From NCBI GenBank assembly GCA_964477345.1, contig CAYZDL010000015.1, positions 1-40,702 on the forward strand: a DNA stretch of 40,702 nt, read 5' to 3'. Each line of letters starts with the position of its first letter. The stretch's first letter is position 1. The notes under the pieces were generated by a model. It was not told the DNA's origin and ran no database searches. It saw only the letters and a list, made by a program, of their open reading frames with translations. A program made the translations under genes and the position numbers. Positions 25,935-34,108 of the stretch are shown here, in pieces. The stretch comes from JAJZEO01 sp964477345 (lineage in GTDB: Bacteria > Chlamydiota > Chlamydiia > Chlamydiales > 2-12-FULL-49-11).

Positions 25935-26594
25935 TTAATGCAGCTTAGCAAGCATTATATAGTCTTCCACTTGTGTGGCAATTCGTTTTATAATTTTGCC
26001 GTGAGCTAAGCCAATTGGAGAGAGAGCAAAGGCAGTTTTGTTCCATCCGCCCTTTTGGTAATCGAAGGTAGAAAAGCGCCATGGAATGTAGTAGTTTCCC
26101 TGGACAAGTTCTTGTAGAATTACCTTTGGTTTTGTTTCTCTTAAATCGATCACTTTGACTCGCAAGGCAACATCGAGGGAAAAGGTTTTAAAAAGCTTAA
26201 ATCTTGTGTCATCGACTGTAGGGGTGAGATTGTGTTGGACCAATTCTATAAAAACAATAAACTCAGTGCCTGTATCGACCTCTCCTAGCCAATCAATGTC
26301 ATCAAGGAAGGGATTGATTTCTTGTAGGGGGAGGCGACTAACTCCCAGCATCTCGAAATCAGTTGTCATGTAAAATTTTCCAGAAAGAAAAATTTTTTGT
26401 TCGAACGCTTCGGTTAGTTCCTGCGAGAGATTCCAGGGCATTCGGGCATTACTTTTATCGTAAACGGGGACCATAGCAACTTTTGGCTTGGAAACACCGT
26501 TATCCTGATAATGAAATTGTTGTGTATAGGAGGAGTTTCGCGTAGCACATCCAGAGAAAAGAAAAACCAGACAAATTGAAAAAGTCCACCGCAT
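25935..26594 (-). CDS. Putative lipoprotein (219 aa)
   Basis: A basic, hydrophobic N-terminus ends in a lipobox (FSGC, Cys16), so the protein should be lipid-anchored at the inner or outer membrane after signal peptidase II cleavage. The mature part has a mixed alpha/beta pattern with a strand-rich start (KVAMVPVYDKS), reminiscent of proteins in the LpoB/TolB-N or GNA1162 class, but I cannot assign a family. It lies between glgX and the CPBP protease on the same strand. Confidence 0.75.
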   Translation of the reverse strand: MRWTFSICLVFLFSGCATRNSSYTQQFHYQDNGVSKPKVAMVPVYDKSNARMPWNLSQELTEAFEQKIFLSGKFYMTTDFEMLGVSRLPLQEINPFLDDIDWLGEVDTGTEFIVFIELVQHNLTPTVDDTRFKLFKTFSLDVALRVKVIDLRETKPKVILQELVQGNYYIPWRFSTFDYQKGGWNKTAFALSPIGLAHGKIIKRIATQVEDYIMLAKLH

Positions 26595-26660
26595 TACTTT
26601 TTCTCTAGCTCCACGTGTTAAAGACTACTCGTGGAGTGTAGCATGAGAGACTATACCCAA

Positions 26661-28523
26661 TCAAGGACGAATTGCAATTAAAGAAGAATGGGGTTCTAGA
26701 ACAAGGGAAGCTACTCTACTCGAAGAGATTAAAGGGGCCCAATTTTCTTCAAGTTTTTCCGTCAAGTCTATGGAATCGCTCCGATTGTTAAATGCGACAA
26801 TCATTCGATCGTCATAACTAATAACTACAAGGCCATTTTCTTTGATTAGGGGTGTTATTTTGTGTGCAGTTAGCACATAGTGCCTTCTTAAAGAGCATAA
26901 TTTTGAGATTAGGACCTGCTCTTGTGTTTTTGGACCCCAATTAAGCCAGTTTATCGGCCCATCGTGACAATAAGGATTGTTGTTACCCTCGTGGCTCAGT
27001 CCAGTTTCATCTCCCATAGTAATCATAGGGATTCCGACCGTTAGAAGGATAGCGATGAGAAAATTTTTTCTTGTACGTAGTCGTAATTCAAGAATATGAG
27101 GATCGGTAGTTGGACCTTCGACACCCCAATTATTTGAAGCATTGTAATTGGCTCCATCACGATTTTCTTCTAGATTCGCTTCATTGTGTTTTTCGGAGTA
27201 AGAAACCAAGTCCGCTAGTGAAAATCCATCATGAGAAGTGATGTATTGAACCATCTGTTGAGGTTCTTTTAATTTTGAATAGATGTCCGGAAAGCCCAGA
27301 AGGGCATCGGCAAACTCACTTTCATTGTGACTCGAGAGATTGAGATATTTACGTGATGCATACTTAAAATCGCCATTCCATTCGGAAAGATGTGAGGGGC
27401 CAAGCTTTCCTTGTAAATTAGTGCCTACAGCATCCCAAGGCTCAGCGGTGAAAAACCTACCTTTTAAGAATTTGTCTTCAAAAATTGTTTCGTAAAGAGG
27501 AGGGTTTTCTAAAACTTTCCCTGTCTTTCCTCTGGTAAGGACGCCCCCCAAATCGAAACGAAAGCCATCGATATGGAACTCTTGGGCAAAATAACGTAGC
27601 GATGAAAGGATTAAATTGATGGAGGCGTTGCTGTTGGCATTTATGGTATTTCCACATCCCGTGTAGTTTGTGTGGCTTCCGTCTGCATTTAGCAAATAAT
27701 ACTCTTTTTTATCGATCTCTTCAAGGTTCATAAGTGGGGAGACGTGATTGTAAACAACGTCCAAAATGACCAAAATACCTGCCTTGTGAAGCTCCTTGAC
27801 CAATGTTTGCAATTCTATAAGTACACTAAGTCGAGAGCTATTTGAAGCATAACGTTTCATAATTGCAAAAAAATGGGTCGAGTTATAGCCCCAATAATTG
27901 ACTAAACCACGATTTTGGAGCTCTCCTTCATCAAATTCGAAAATGGGCAATAATTCAACGGCGTTAATCCCCAATTGTTTTAAGTAGGGGATTTTTTCAA
28001 TCATCCCAAGAAAGGTTCCCCTCCGAATCACTTTACTAGAAGGATCCTCTGTAAAGCCTCTAACGTGCATTTCATAGATAATAAGGTCTTTGTGCTTGAT
28101 TTTAGGAGCAGTAACTCCCTCCCAATTGAACGAATGGTCAAAGGTAAATTGTCCTCGTCTATACGGGGAGCGATTCAACCATTCGTGACTGGTTGACAAA
28201 GCTTTAGCAAAAGGATCTACAATTTCCACGTTGTCAATCATGTAAGAGTAGGTGCAATCAGGGTTGGGCAGGGGAATTGCTCCCCACCAAACTTGATCTT
28301 TATTTTTTGTTAATGGAAATTTTTGAAGCTGTTTCTTTCCATCGGGAGAATAGAGAAGAAAAAAAATCGATTTTGCTTGAGAAGAAAAAAGAGAGAATTC
28401 AAGGTATCCGTTTACATCTAACGGCCCTTGAATTAAAGGTTTATAGTGTGCTTCAGGAGGGATTTTATTAATATCTCTATCATCCATATAGGCTATAAGT
28501 AGCCGAAATTTGTGAAAAATCAT
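26661..28523 (-). CDS. glgX: Glycogen debranching enzyme (isoamylase type)
   Basis: GH13 isoamylase/GlgX that hydrolyses alpha-1,6 branches in glycogen. The order is an N-terminal CBM48-like beta domain (about 30-115), a (beta/alpha)8 catalytic barrel and a short C-terminal beta domain. GH13 regions are visible: VVYNHV (region I), GFRFDLGG (nucleophile Asp), FTAEPWD (acid/base Glu) and ITSHDGFS (transition-state Asp). 620 aa is slightly short for GlgX. Either the Met at 28523 or the Met at 28487 (MDDRD) could be the start; neither has a clear ribosome-binding site. Chlamydiae are unusual intracellular bacteria in keeping glycogen metabolism. It diverges from a type III chaperone gene, as in C. 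trachomatis CT042-CT043 (from memory). Confidence 0.92.
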   Translation of the reverse strand: MIFHKFRLLIAYMDDRDINKIPPEAHYKPLIQGPLDVNGYLEFSLFSSQAKSIFFLLYSPDGKKQLQKFPLTKNKDQVWWGAIPLPNPDCTYSYMIDNVEIVDPFAKALSTSHEWLNRSPYRRGQFTFDHSFNWEGVTAPKIKHKDLIIYEMHVRGFTEDPSSKVIRRGTFLGMIEKIPYLKQLGINAVELLPIFEFDEGELQNRGLVNYWGYNSTHFFAIMKRYASNSSRLSVLIELQTLVKELHKAGILVILDVVYNHVSPLMNLEEIDKKEYYLLNADGSHTNYTGCGNTINANSNASINLILSSLRYFAQEFHIDGFRFDLGGVLTRGKTGKVLENPPLYETIFEDKFLKGRFFTAEPWDAVGTNLQGKLGPSHLSEWNGDFKYASRKYLNLSSHNESEFADALLGFPDIYSKLKEPQQMVQYITSHDGFSLADLVSYSEKHNEANLEENRDGANYNASNNWGVEGPTTDPHILELRLRTRKNFLIAILLTVGIPMITMGDETGLSHEGNNNPYCHDGPINWLNWGPKTQEQVLISKLCSLRRHYVLTAHKITPLIKENGLVVISYDDRMIVAFNNRSDSIDLTEKLEENWAPLISSSRVASLVLEPHSSLIAIRP

Positions 28524-28567
28524 AGAAAAAAATTGCTTAATTTGGTATGAATGAGCAAGTTTAATTA

Positions 28568-28596
28568 TTGAGAATGAAAATAAAAGGATGTATAAT
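28568..28596 (+). promoter_or_regulatory. Strong promoter of the type III chaperone gene
   Basis: TTGAGA (28568-28573), 17-bp spacer, perfect TATAAT (28591-28596). Predicted start near 28603, leaving a leader of about 100 nt before the ATG at 28704. The leader holds a short hairpin (CACAA/TTGTG, 28632-28645) and ends in an excellent AAGGAGG ribosome-binding site (28693-28699). Confidence 0.65.
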
Positions 28597-28703
28597 GGGA
28601 CCCACTAAACTGGGCCTTTAAAGAAACTAAACACAACAAGTTGTGCAAGGATTCTTCCGTATACAATCCCATAAGCAAAACGGTAAATGCCTAAGGAGGG
28701 CGA

Positions 28704-29228
28704 ATGTCTCTAGAAAACGCCGAACACAACTTGAAAGAATTTGGCAAAGAGCTGAATCTAGAAGGCTTAGCGTTCGATGAAAATCATACATGTATACTTG
28801 GTATCGATAATACATTTTCGCTCCACTTGACGTATGAGCCTAATTCTGACCGACTTTATCTCTATTCACCAATTTTGGATGGTCTTCCGCAAGATCCTAA
28901 GACTCGTCTACAACTCTATGAAGCTTTATTGGAAGGCTCAATGCTCGGCGGTCAGATGGCCGGTGGAGGTATTGGGGTGGCTACTAAGGAAGAGTTGATT
29001 TTGATGCATTGTGTTCTTGAAATGGCATCTGCTGACCCTTCGACACTCCGTCGTTTTGCTCCTATTTTTGTTGAAGCCGTTGAAAGATGGAGAGATATTG
29101 CAACAAAGATCGTTGAGGGAAGATACGACAAGGACCGTGATGGACCAAAACTTCCATCAGGCGCTCCAGGACGACCACAGAGTAACGATCGTCATCAAAA
29201 ACCTGGTGATTCATACATCAAAATTTAG
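28704..29228 (+). CDS. slc1: Type III secretion chaperone, CesT/Slc1-like
   Basis: 174 aa with the small acidic alpha/beta fold of CesT-family class I chaperones: N-terminal helix, strand pair (HTCILGIDN, FSLHLTYEP), LYLYSPILDGLP, a helix (LYEALLEGSMLGG), GIGVATKEELILMH, and a final long helix (PIFVEAVERWRDIATKI). This pattern and the position beside glgX match Slc1 (CT043), which binds effectors such as Tarp and delivers them to the secretion ATPase. The C-terminal 30 residues, rich in Pro, Gly and charge, look disordered. Strong promoter and ribosome-binding site, so probably highly expressed. A perfect terminator hairpin follows. Confidence 0.85.
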   Translation: MSLENAEHNLKEFGKELNLEGLAFDENHTCILGIDNTFSLHLTYEPNSDRLYLYSPILDGLPQDPKTRLQLYEALLEGSMLGGQMAGGGIGVATKEELILMHCVLEMASADPSTLRRFAPIFVEAVERWRDIATKIVEGRYDKDRDGPKLPSGAPGRPQSNDRHQKPGDSYIKI

Positions 29229-29250
29229 GTTGATCAAGTACTACTTTAAG

Positions 29251-29282
29251 AAAATACCCTTGGGATTTCCCAAGGGTATTTT
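29251..29282. terminator. Bidirectional intrinsic terminator
   Basis: A perfect 14-bp inverted repeat (AAAATACCCTTGGG at 29251-29264, its complement at 29269-29282) with a 4-base ATTT loop. A T-rich tail follows on the plus strand and A-rich sequence precedes it, so it can end both the chaperone transcript and the opposing glycosyltransferase transcript. Confidence 0.9.
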
Positions 29283-29307
29283 TATTTTAATGAACACAGC
29301 TTTAAGA

Positions 29308-30126
29308 TTAGTCAGATAATGCTTTTACGATTTCTTCGTAGAGAGGTTTGCCAGATACATTTGCATGAATGACTAGAGGCTTGTTGCCTGTTTCGATAAC
29401 ACGAACACTCTTTTCTTTATCATCGATAATCAATTCCTCTTTTTTCACTTCTGAAAGGGTGAGGAAGATTTCATTTCTTGTATCAATTTTGGCAATCCAC
29501 GGATTCTGAGCAAAGAATCTATGACAATGCAATTGGTCATTGTTTATTCTACGAAAACGGGTAAGTGGTATATTATAACGGTCAGAAAGTATCTCACTGA
29601 TCATAAGTCTTAAAGGGGTGACTTCTCCGATGTAACAGCCTGAATTTAGATATCTGAAGGAGGTATCAGATACAGGATATTTGACTTTAAGGCCTGCTAA
29701 CGGATCTTTTGGATAGAGCCTTTTTTCAGCGGAAAAAAGACAAGGAATGTTCATCTTTTTGTATTGCTCTATGATCTGATCTTCATTACCTAAAATTAAG
29801 ACATCAGAAGCATCAACAAAAAGGACTATATCATTTGTAGGAAGCGTCTCTAAATGTTCCTGCATCCTGTAAAGCTTAACTAAATTATTACGAAGTGGCC
29901 GGTCCATACCTGCCACTTCTATTTCAAGTCCATGGGCTAATGCGCTTTCTCGCAAAATATCAAGTTCATGATTCTGAAAACTAGCAACGGTACATACATG
30001 CAATTTTTGTTTTTCTTGGGATGAGGCCCACATTTCTGCAGACGAAACCGTGCAAGCAAAACCTATAATAGCTGTAGCGCGCAAGAGATAATTCAAAATT
30101 TTTTCCTTTTTAAAGTTTTCAAACAC
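29308..30126 (-). CDS. PLOD-type (procollagen-glycosyltransferase-like) glycosyltransferase, probably exported
   Basis: 272 aa. The motifs match the glycosyltransferase domain shared by eukaryotic PLOD/LH3 and collagen glycosyltransferases and by giant-virus relatives: NDIVLFVDASDVL with a DxxD metal/sugar-nucleotide site (104-108), LFSAEKRLYP (130-139), FRYLNSGCYIGEV (157-169), NNDQ (195-198) and VIHANVSGK (252-260). Residues about 11-34 form a hydrophobic signal or anchor with SSA/SSAEMWA, so the enzyme probably crosses the inner membrane. The acceptor is unknown. It follows the beta-barrel-like gene after 3 bp and is probably expressed from that gene's promoter. Confidence 0.8.
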   Translation of the reverse strand: MFENFKKEKILNYLLRATAIIGFACTVSSAEMWASSQEKQKLHVCTVASFQNHELDILRESALAHGLEIEVAGMDRPLRNNLVKLYRMQEHLETLPTNDIVLFVDASDVLILGNEDQIIEQYKKMNIPCLFSAEKRLYPKDPLAGLKVKYPVSDTSFRYLNSGCYIGEVTPLRLMISEILSDRYNIPLTRFRRINNDQLHCHRFFAQNPWIAKIDTRNEIFLTLSEVKKEELIIDDKEKSVRVIETGNKPLVIHANVSGKPLYEEIVKALSD

Positions 30127-30129
30127 TCT

Positions 30130-30714
30130 CTAAAAGCCAAGAGAGAAAGATGTCTCAATTGTAGGAAGGGGTAAAGAGGTTCCTGCCTTTAGTGCAAGGA
30201 GAGGTTGGCTAACATCTACTTGAAGAATTTGTCTGATTCGAGAGCTTCTATTTCTCTCAATACCAACAGAAACAACTCCTGAAAGTCCATTAAACTCTTG
30301 TTTGGTGACTTCATTTTTAATGGCTGACCATGAGGATCCAAAGCCTACAAATAAGGCGCTTGGAGAGTGTGAATTCAGGTACTTTAAGTAAAGAAGCTTT
30401 GGAGCTACAAAGTGGTAGATTGTCTCTCCTTCTTTTGTCTCAACAAAGGATCCTGAAAAAGAGCAGTCAACGGCGCTTGTATTACTTTCAGATCGAAAAC
30501 CAAGACCAAGACCTGGCATAACAGTGTTTTGCTGCCCAAGGTTTGTAATCTCAGGGCCTAGTTTGATGTAGGGGATGAAACGTCTAGAATAGTTAGTATC
30601 ATAGATAGAAAGAGAGCTATCTTCTAAAGTCAGTGCCGATTCGTCAAGGGCGGGCACAACTGCATGTAATTGTGTAGCGATAAATAGAGAGAGAGAAAGT
30701 AGTTTAAGTTTCAT
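30130..30714 (-). CDS. Putative small outer-membrane beta-barrel protein
   Basis: 194 aa. A signal peptide (about 1-18, basic start, hydrophobic core, ending LHA) is followed by alternating polar/nonpolar strands (IPYIKLGPEI, GLGLGFRSE, LFVGFGSSW, VVSVGIERN) and ends with Phe in SFSLGF, as outer-membrane proteins that use the Bam machinery do. No named family recognised. GAGG stands eight bases ahead of the ATG. Probably first gene of a two-gene operon with the glycosyltransferase, behind the promoter at 30750-30778. Confidence 0.75.
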   Translation of the reverse strand: MKLKLLSLSLFIATQLHAVVPALDESALTLEDSSLSIYDTNYSRRFIPYIKLGPEITNLGQQNTVMPGLGLGFRSESNTSAVDCSFSGSFVETKEGETIYHFVAPKLLYLKYLNSHSPSALFVGFGSSWSAIKNEVTKQEFNGLSGVVSVGIERNRSSRIRQILQVDVSQPLLALKAGTSLPLPTIETSFSLGF

Positions 30715-30749
30715 TTAGTTAACCTCAAGTTGAACAAGTTTTACAAGGG

Positions 30750-30778
30750 AGTATAAATGAGCTACTCAAGGTTGTCAA
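30750..30778 (-). promoter_or_regulatory. Near-perfect promoter for the barrel-glycosyltransferase operon
   Basis: On the minus strand, perfect TTGACA (30773-30778), 17-bp spacer, TATACT (30750-30755, 5/6). It lies between the dnaA stop and the ATG at 30714. Predicted start near 30743, leader about 30 nt. Confidence 0.75.
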
Positions 30779-30793
30779 TATTTACAGAATTTC

Positions 30794-32131
30794 TTAAGTA
30801 ATAAGGGTATTGCGTAACTGGTTAAAGTAGTAGGCAATATCGGGGTTGTTTGAATCGATTTCTTGTTTTATTTGTTTAATTGATGACATCACTGTCGAAT
30901 GGTCGCGACCGAACAGGTCACCGATTTTCATGTAAGGAAGTTTGAGTTCTTTTCTTAATAGGTACATGGCGATCTTTCTGGGCAGCACGGCATCTCTCGT
31001 TTGCGATTTTGAAAGAATATCCTCTTTTCGAATACCGAAGGCAAGAGCAACGGAATCTAGAATCCGTTCTGGATTAAGAAGTTGCTTTTGTTCTTGTTCG
31101 GCAAGTTTCTTTAAAACCGGTTCGACATGCGAAAGCTCAAGCATTTCGAGAGGGGTCTCAATATGACTTTGTAAATATTCTAGAGCTCTACTCAGGGCCG
31201 CTGGGCTTGGAAAATTTTTCAGGAGGTAATTTCCTAAGACTTTGTTCATGTCTGATTTGTAAAACCTACACCGATTATCTAAAATTTGAGAAAGAATGGC
31301 TGGATCGAATGACTTTTCCAATGGAAGAGAGATACCCCATTCAAAGCGACTGATGAGACGTTCTTCCACATACTCAAGATGCCTGGGAGGACATCTTGAG
31401 CTCAGAATGATTTGCTTGCCTGAAGTGTGCAAAGTATTGAATGTATGGAAAAATTCTTCCTGGGTAGCCGATTTTCTTCCGAAAACATCGACATCGTCGA
31501 TGATGAGAACATCGACACTTCGATACTTTTGTCTAAAGCTTTGCATTTTTGAAGAACGGATTGCATTGACTACGTGTTGGGTAAATGTTTCTGCTTTTGC
31601 GTAAAAAACCTTTAATCCTTTCGATAGAAGATGATTGGCTGCTGCCATTAGGAGGTGAGTTTTTCCTATTCCTGAAGGTCCATGTAAATAAATCGGATTT
31701 GGGCAATTTATCCCAGAAGATTGGTTTTCAGAATCTATTTGGTCGTAACCAACTAAATTACAAAGAATTTTGTAGCTCATTTCATTGCTCTTTGACCAAG
31801 CATATTGTTCAAATGTGCAGTGAGGATAGACTACATCGCTTTCAAACTTGATGAATGCAACAAGGGGCTCTGAGAAATCAGGTTCATCATGTTTTTTTTC
31901 AATGACATGAAGATGCAGCTGAATTTGATGGCCATTATTATTACAAAACTTCTTTTTTGCGATCGGGAGGATATGTTCCTCGATCCACATTACCTGAAAC
32001 GAGTCGGTTGGCTCTAGGTGGAGGTTGCAAGCATCGAAGCGTTGAACTTTGAGCGTCCTGAGCCATTTATCGATGGTCTCCTTACCAAAAGACTTCTCTA
32101 ATTCAACGAGAAACTCGTCCCATGCTTGCAT
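30794..32131 (-). CDS. dnaA: Chromosomal replication initiator protein DnaA (yidC-linked copy)
   Basis: AAA+ initiator that binds DnaA boxes and melts the origin. 445 aa: N-terminal domain I (about 1-80), Walker A GPSGIGKTH (151-159), Walker B LIIDDVD (209-215), sensor and arginine region (ISRFEWG), and domain IV with the DNA-binding signature GRDHSTV (408-414). From memory, chlamydiae carry two dnaA genes, and the one beside yidC corresponds to CT250. It starts 7 bp after yidC, so is probably cotranscribed. No cluster of DnaA boxes is visible in the window, so this is probably not the origin. Confidence 0.95.
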   Translation of the reverse strand: MQAWDEFLVELEKSFGKETIDKWLRTLKVQRFDACNLHLEPTDSFQVMWIEEHILPIAKKKFCNNNGHQIQLHLHVIEKKHDEPDFSEPLVAFIKFESDVVYPHCTFEQYAWSKSNEMSYKILCNLVGYDQIDSENQSSGINCPNPIYLHGPSGIGKTHLLMAAANHLLSKGLKVFYAKAETFTQHVVNAIRSSKMQSFRQKYRSVDVLIIDDVDVFGRKSATQEEFFHTFNTLHTSGKQIILSSRCPPRHLEYVEERLISRFEWGISLPLEKSFDPAILSQILDNRCRFYKSDMNKVLGNYLLKNFPSPAALSRALEYLQSHIETPLEMLELSHVEPVLKKLAEQEQKQLLNPERILDSVALAFGIRKEDILSKSQTRDAVLPRKIAMYLLRKELKLPYMKIGDLFGRDHSTVMSSIKQIKQEIDSNNPDIAYYFNQLRNTLIT

Positions 32132-32138
32132 CGCTAAT

Positions 32139-33983
32139 CTACCGGGCCTTTCTAGATTTGGTTTTCTTGGTTCCTGCCCTCAACACAAACCACTGTTGTA
32201 CGACGCCGAATAGTGTCGAGAAGATCCAGTAAATGTTTAATCCTGAGGCCATATTGTAGAAGATGAAGGTCATTAGAAAAGGGAGCACTGTAGCCATGGT
32301 ATTCATTTGTTTCTGCTGGTCTGTAAGCTCACCTTTTTGTGTTTGCATCCAAGTATTCATCTTTCCTTGGATATAGGTCAACGCTCCCAAGATAAGAGGA
32401 AGAAGGTGAAAATTACTTCCGAGTAACGGAAGGGAGACTCCCCAGCTAAAGACGACATCAGGGGCAGCTAAGTTATCGATCCACCCTGGGATAAACTTGG
32501 CCCCTCGTAAGACGTAACTCGATTGAAGCAGTTGATACATTCCAACGAAAAAGGGGAATTGAAGAAACATAGGAAGACAGCCCATGAAAGGATTGGCTCT
32601 TTCATTTCGATAGAGCATCGCCATTTCCATTTGCATTTTTTTGGGGTCACCCTTGTATTTATCTTGAATCGCTTTTTGTTTTGGAGCTATTTCCTGCATC
32701 CGTTTTTGCGATCTTAGGGCCCAATGATTTAGTGGGTACATCAAGACACGAAGCAAGAGGGTAAGGAGAATAATCGAAAATCCCCATGAGTGTGTGATTG
32801 AATAAAACATATTGAGAAAAATCGAGAGGAATTTTGCAAACGGATCTATGATCGACGACATCCAGCTTGAATATGCCGTAGCGCTAGAGAGTTGATCATC
32901 AGTTCCATTTTGAGATAAGACTTGATCGACACTAGACAATATTTTTTTATCGAATGGTCCTGCATAGATCAAATACTTGATTGATTGAGAGGTCATTTTG
33001 TAAGGTGTTAAAAGTTCATAACCCGGAAATTTGCTTGCAGGATAGATCTCATGATCAGGGTCGATCAGACTTAGTCGTGTTACGACATCGGTCCCCTCAA
33101 TTTTTTCAGCCTTCATCCCCATTGTCTGAGTAGAAAGAGAATCAATGATAAGTCCAAAAAAACCATTTGAGATTCCACTCCACACGGGCCTAATCGAATC
33201 GTAAGTGACGGGTCCACCCGGAAGGCTGATTTTTTTTAACTTATGCTTTTTTCCTTGTAGAGTGTTGTATTGGATAATAGGGGTATAATTGCCATTGATT
33301 AGGTCTACTTCTGTGATTCCAGAAGAGAGCCATAATCCTCCTGCATTGCCATCTACTTGCACTTCAAGTTCAATAGAATAAGGGGCTTCTTTAGAAAGTC
33401 GATAAGTTTTATGGATTGTACGTTCGTGATTTTTTCCGATAAATTCGATAGAATCTTTCGAAAATTGGGCAACTTTAAAAACTGTGGTTTGATGCTCATC
33501 TTCTTGAACTAACGCTGTCGCATAGTAAGAGGGAGGCATTCGAAAGGTGATCTCTCCTTGATCATTCTTTAAGCTTCGTCTGAGAAGTGGTGTATGGCCG
33601 CCGAAAGTAGGATTTTGGAGAGTCTCATTTCCAGAAGAATCTATCACATAGTAAGGAGCGTTAGGAAAGTAGGCGTTTTGTGGGGATTTTTCAACAATTT
33701 GTTGATCGACTCCAATTTTTTCAATGTCTCCAGTTACGACGAGGTTGATTTCAGCAATCGCTCCTCCCAATGTTGAGAAAACAACTTGTTGCTTTTCGTT
33801 TTGAAGAACGTAAAAATCCTCACTCTCAAAACTAATTGTTGCAGGTCTTTTTCCTTCAACAATCTGCTCTACATTTGCTTGTAGTGGCTCTTCTTTGTCA
33901 ATTTTACGATCAAAGAAATAGTTATTTAAGAAAAGAAATGAAGTCGTCATGACGAAAATGAAAATAAGAGATCGCTTGTCCAT
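32139..33983 (-). CDS. yidC: Membrane protein insertase YidC
   Basis: Inserts and folds inner-membrane proteins, alone or with SecYEG. 614 aa: an N-terminal signal-anchor helix (about 5-25), a large periplasmic beta-sandwich domain (about 40-385) and the conserved C-terminal 60KD_IMP domain with five membrane segments (SITHSWGFSIILLTLLLRVLMYPL, FMGCLPMFLQFPFFVGMYQLL, and LNIYWIFSTLFGVVQQWF, each shortened here to its recognisable core). It has a basic tail and AAAGGA five bases before the ATG. It heads the yidC-dnaA unit. Confidence 0.95.
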   Translation of the reverse strand: MDKRSLIFIFVMTTSFLFLNNYFFDRKIDKEEPLQANVEQIVEGKRPATISFESEDFYVLQNEKQQVVFSTLGGAIAEINLVVTGDIEKIGVDQQIVEKSPQNAYFPNAPYYVIDSSGNETLQNPTFGGHTPLLRRSLKNDQGEITFRMPPSYYATALVQEDEHQTTVFKVAQFSKDSIEFIGKNHERTIHKTYRLSKEAPYSIELEVQVDGNAGGLWLSSGITEVDLINGNYTPIIQYNTLQGKKHKLKKISLPGGPVTYDSIRPVWSGISNGFFGLIIDSLSTQTMGMKAEKIEGTDVVTRLSLIDPDHEIYPASKFPGYELLTPYKMTSQSIKYLIYAGPFDKKILSSVDQVLSQNGTDDQLSSATAYSSWMSSIIDPFAKFLSIFLNMFYSITHSWGFSIILLTLLLRVLMYPLNHWALRSQKRMQEIAPKQKAIQDKYKGDPKKMQMEMAMLYRNERANPFMGCLPMFLQFPFFVGMYQLLQSSYVLRGAKFIPGWIDNLAAPDVVFSWGVSLPLLGSNFHLLPLILGALTYIQGKMNTWMQTQKGELTDQQKQMNTMATVLPFLMTFIFYNMASGLNIYWIFSTLFGVVQQWFVLRAGTKKTKSRKAR

Positions 33984-34009
33984 CGTAATCCTTTGTTAAC
34001 GCGAGCTTG

Positions 34010-34037
34010 AGTATACCAGAAAAAGGATTATCCCCAA
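34010..34037 (-). promoter_or_regulatory. Candidate yidC-dnaA promoter
   Basis: On the minus strand, TTGGGG (34032-34037, 3/6), 16-bp spacer, TATACT (34010-34015, 5/6), about 27 bases before the yidC ATG. A DnaA-box-like sequence with one mismatch (34028-34036) overlaps the -35 end. Confidence 0.35.
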
Positions 34038-34108
34038 AGGAATTCAAAAATTTATGCCGATTAATTCAGTATAAATGGGCATTGTTGCTTAGTAGAGACA
34101 GACTAGAA

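Noticed and set aside
26609..26636. Inverted repeat CTCCACG/CGTGGAG between glgX and the lipoprotein gene
   Set aside because: The 14-base loop and absence of a T run argue against a terminator. It may occlude the lipoprotein start, but nothing further supports that.
34045..34085. ATGCC/GGCAT repeat between the TPR gene and yidC
   Set aside because: Five base pairs with a loop near 20 bases; too weak to call a terminator.
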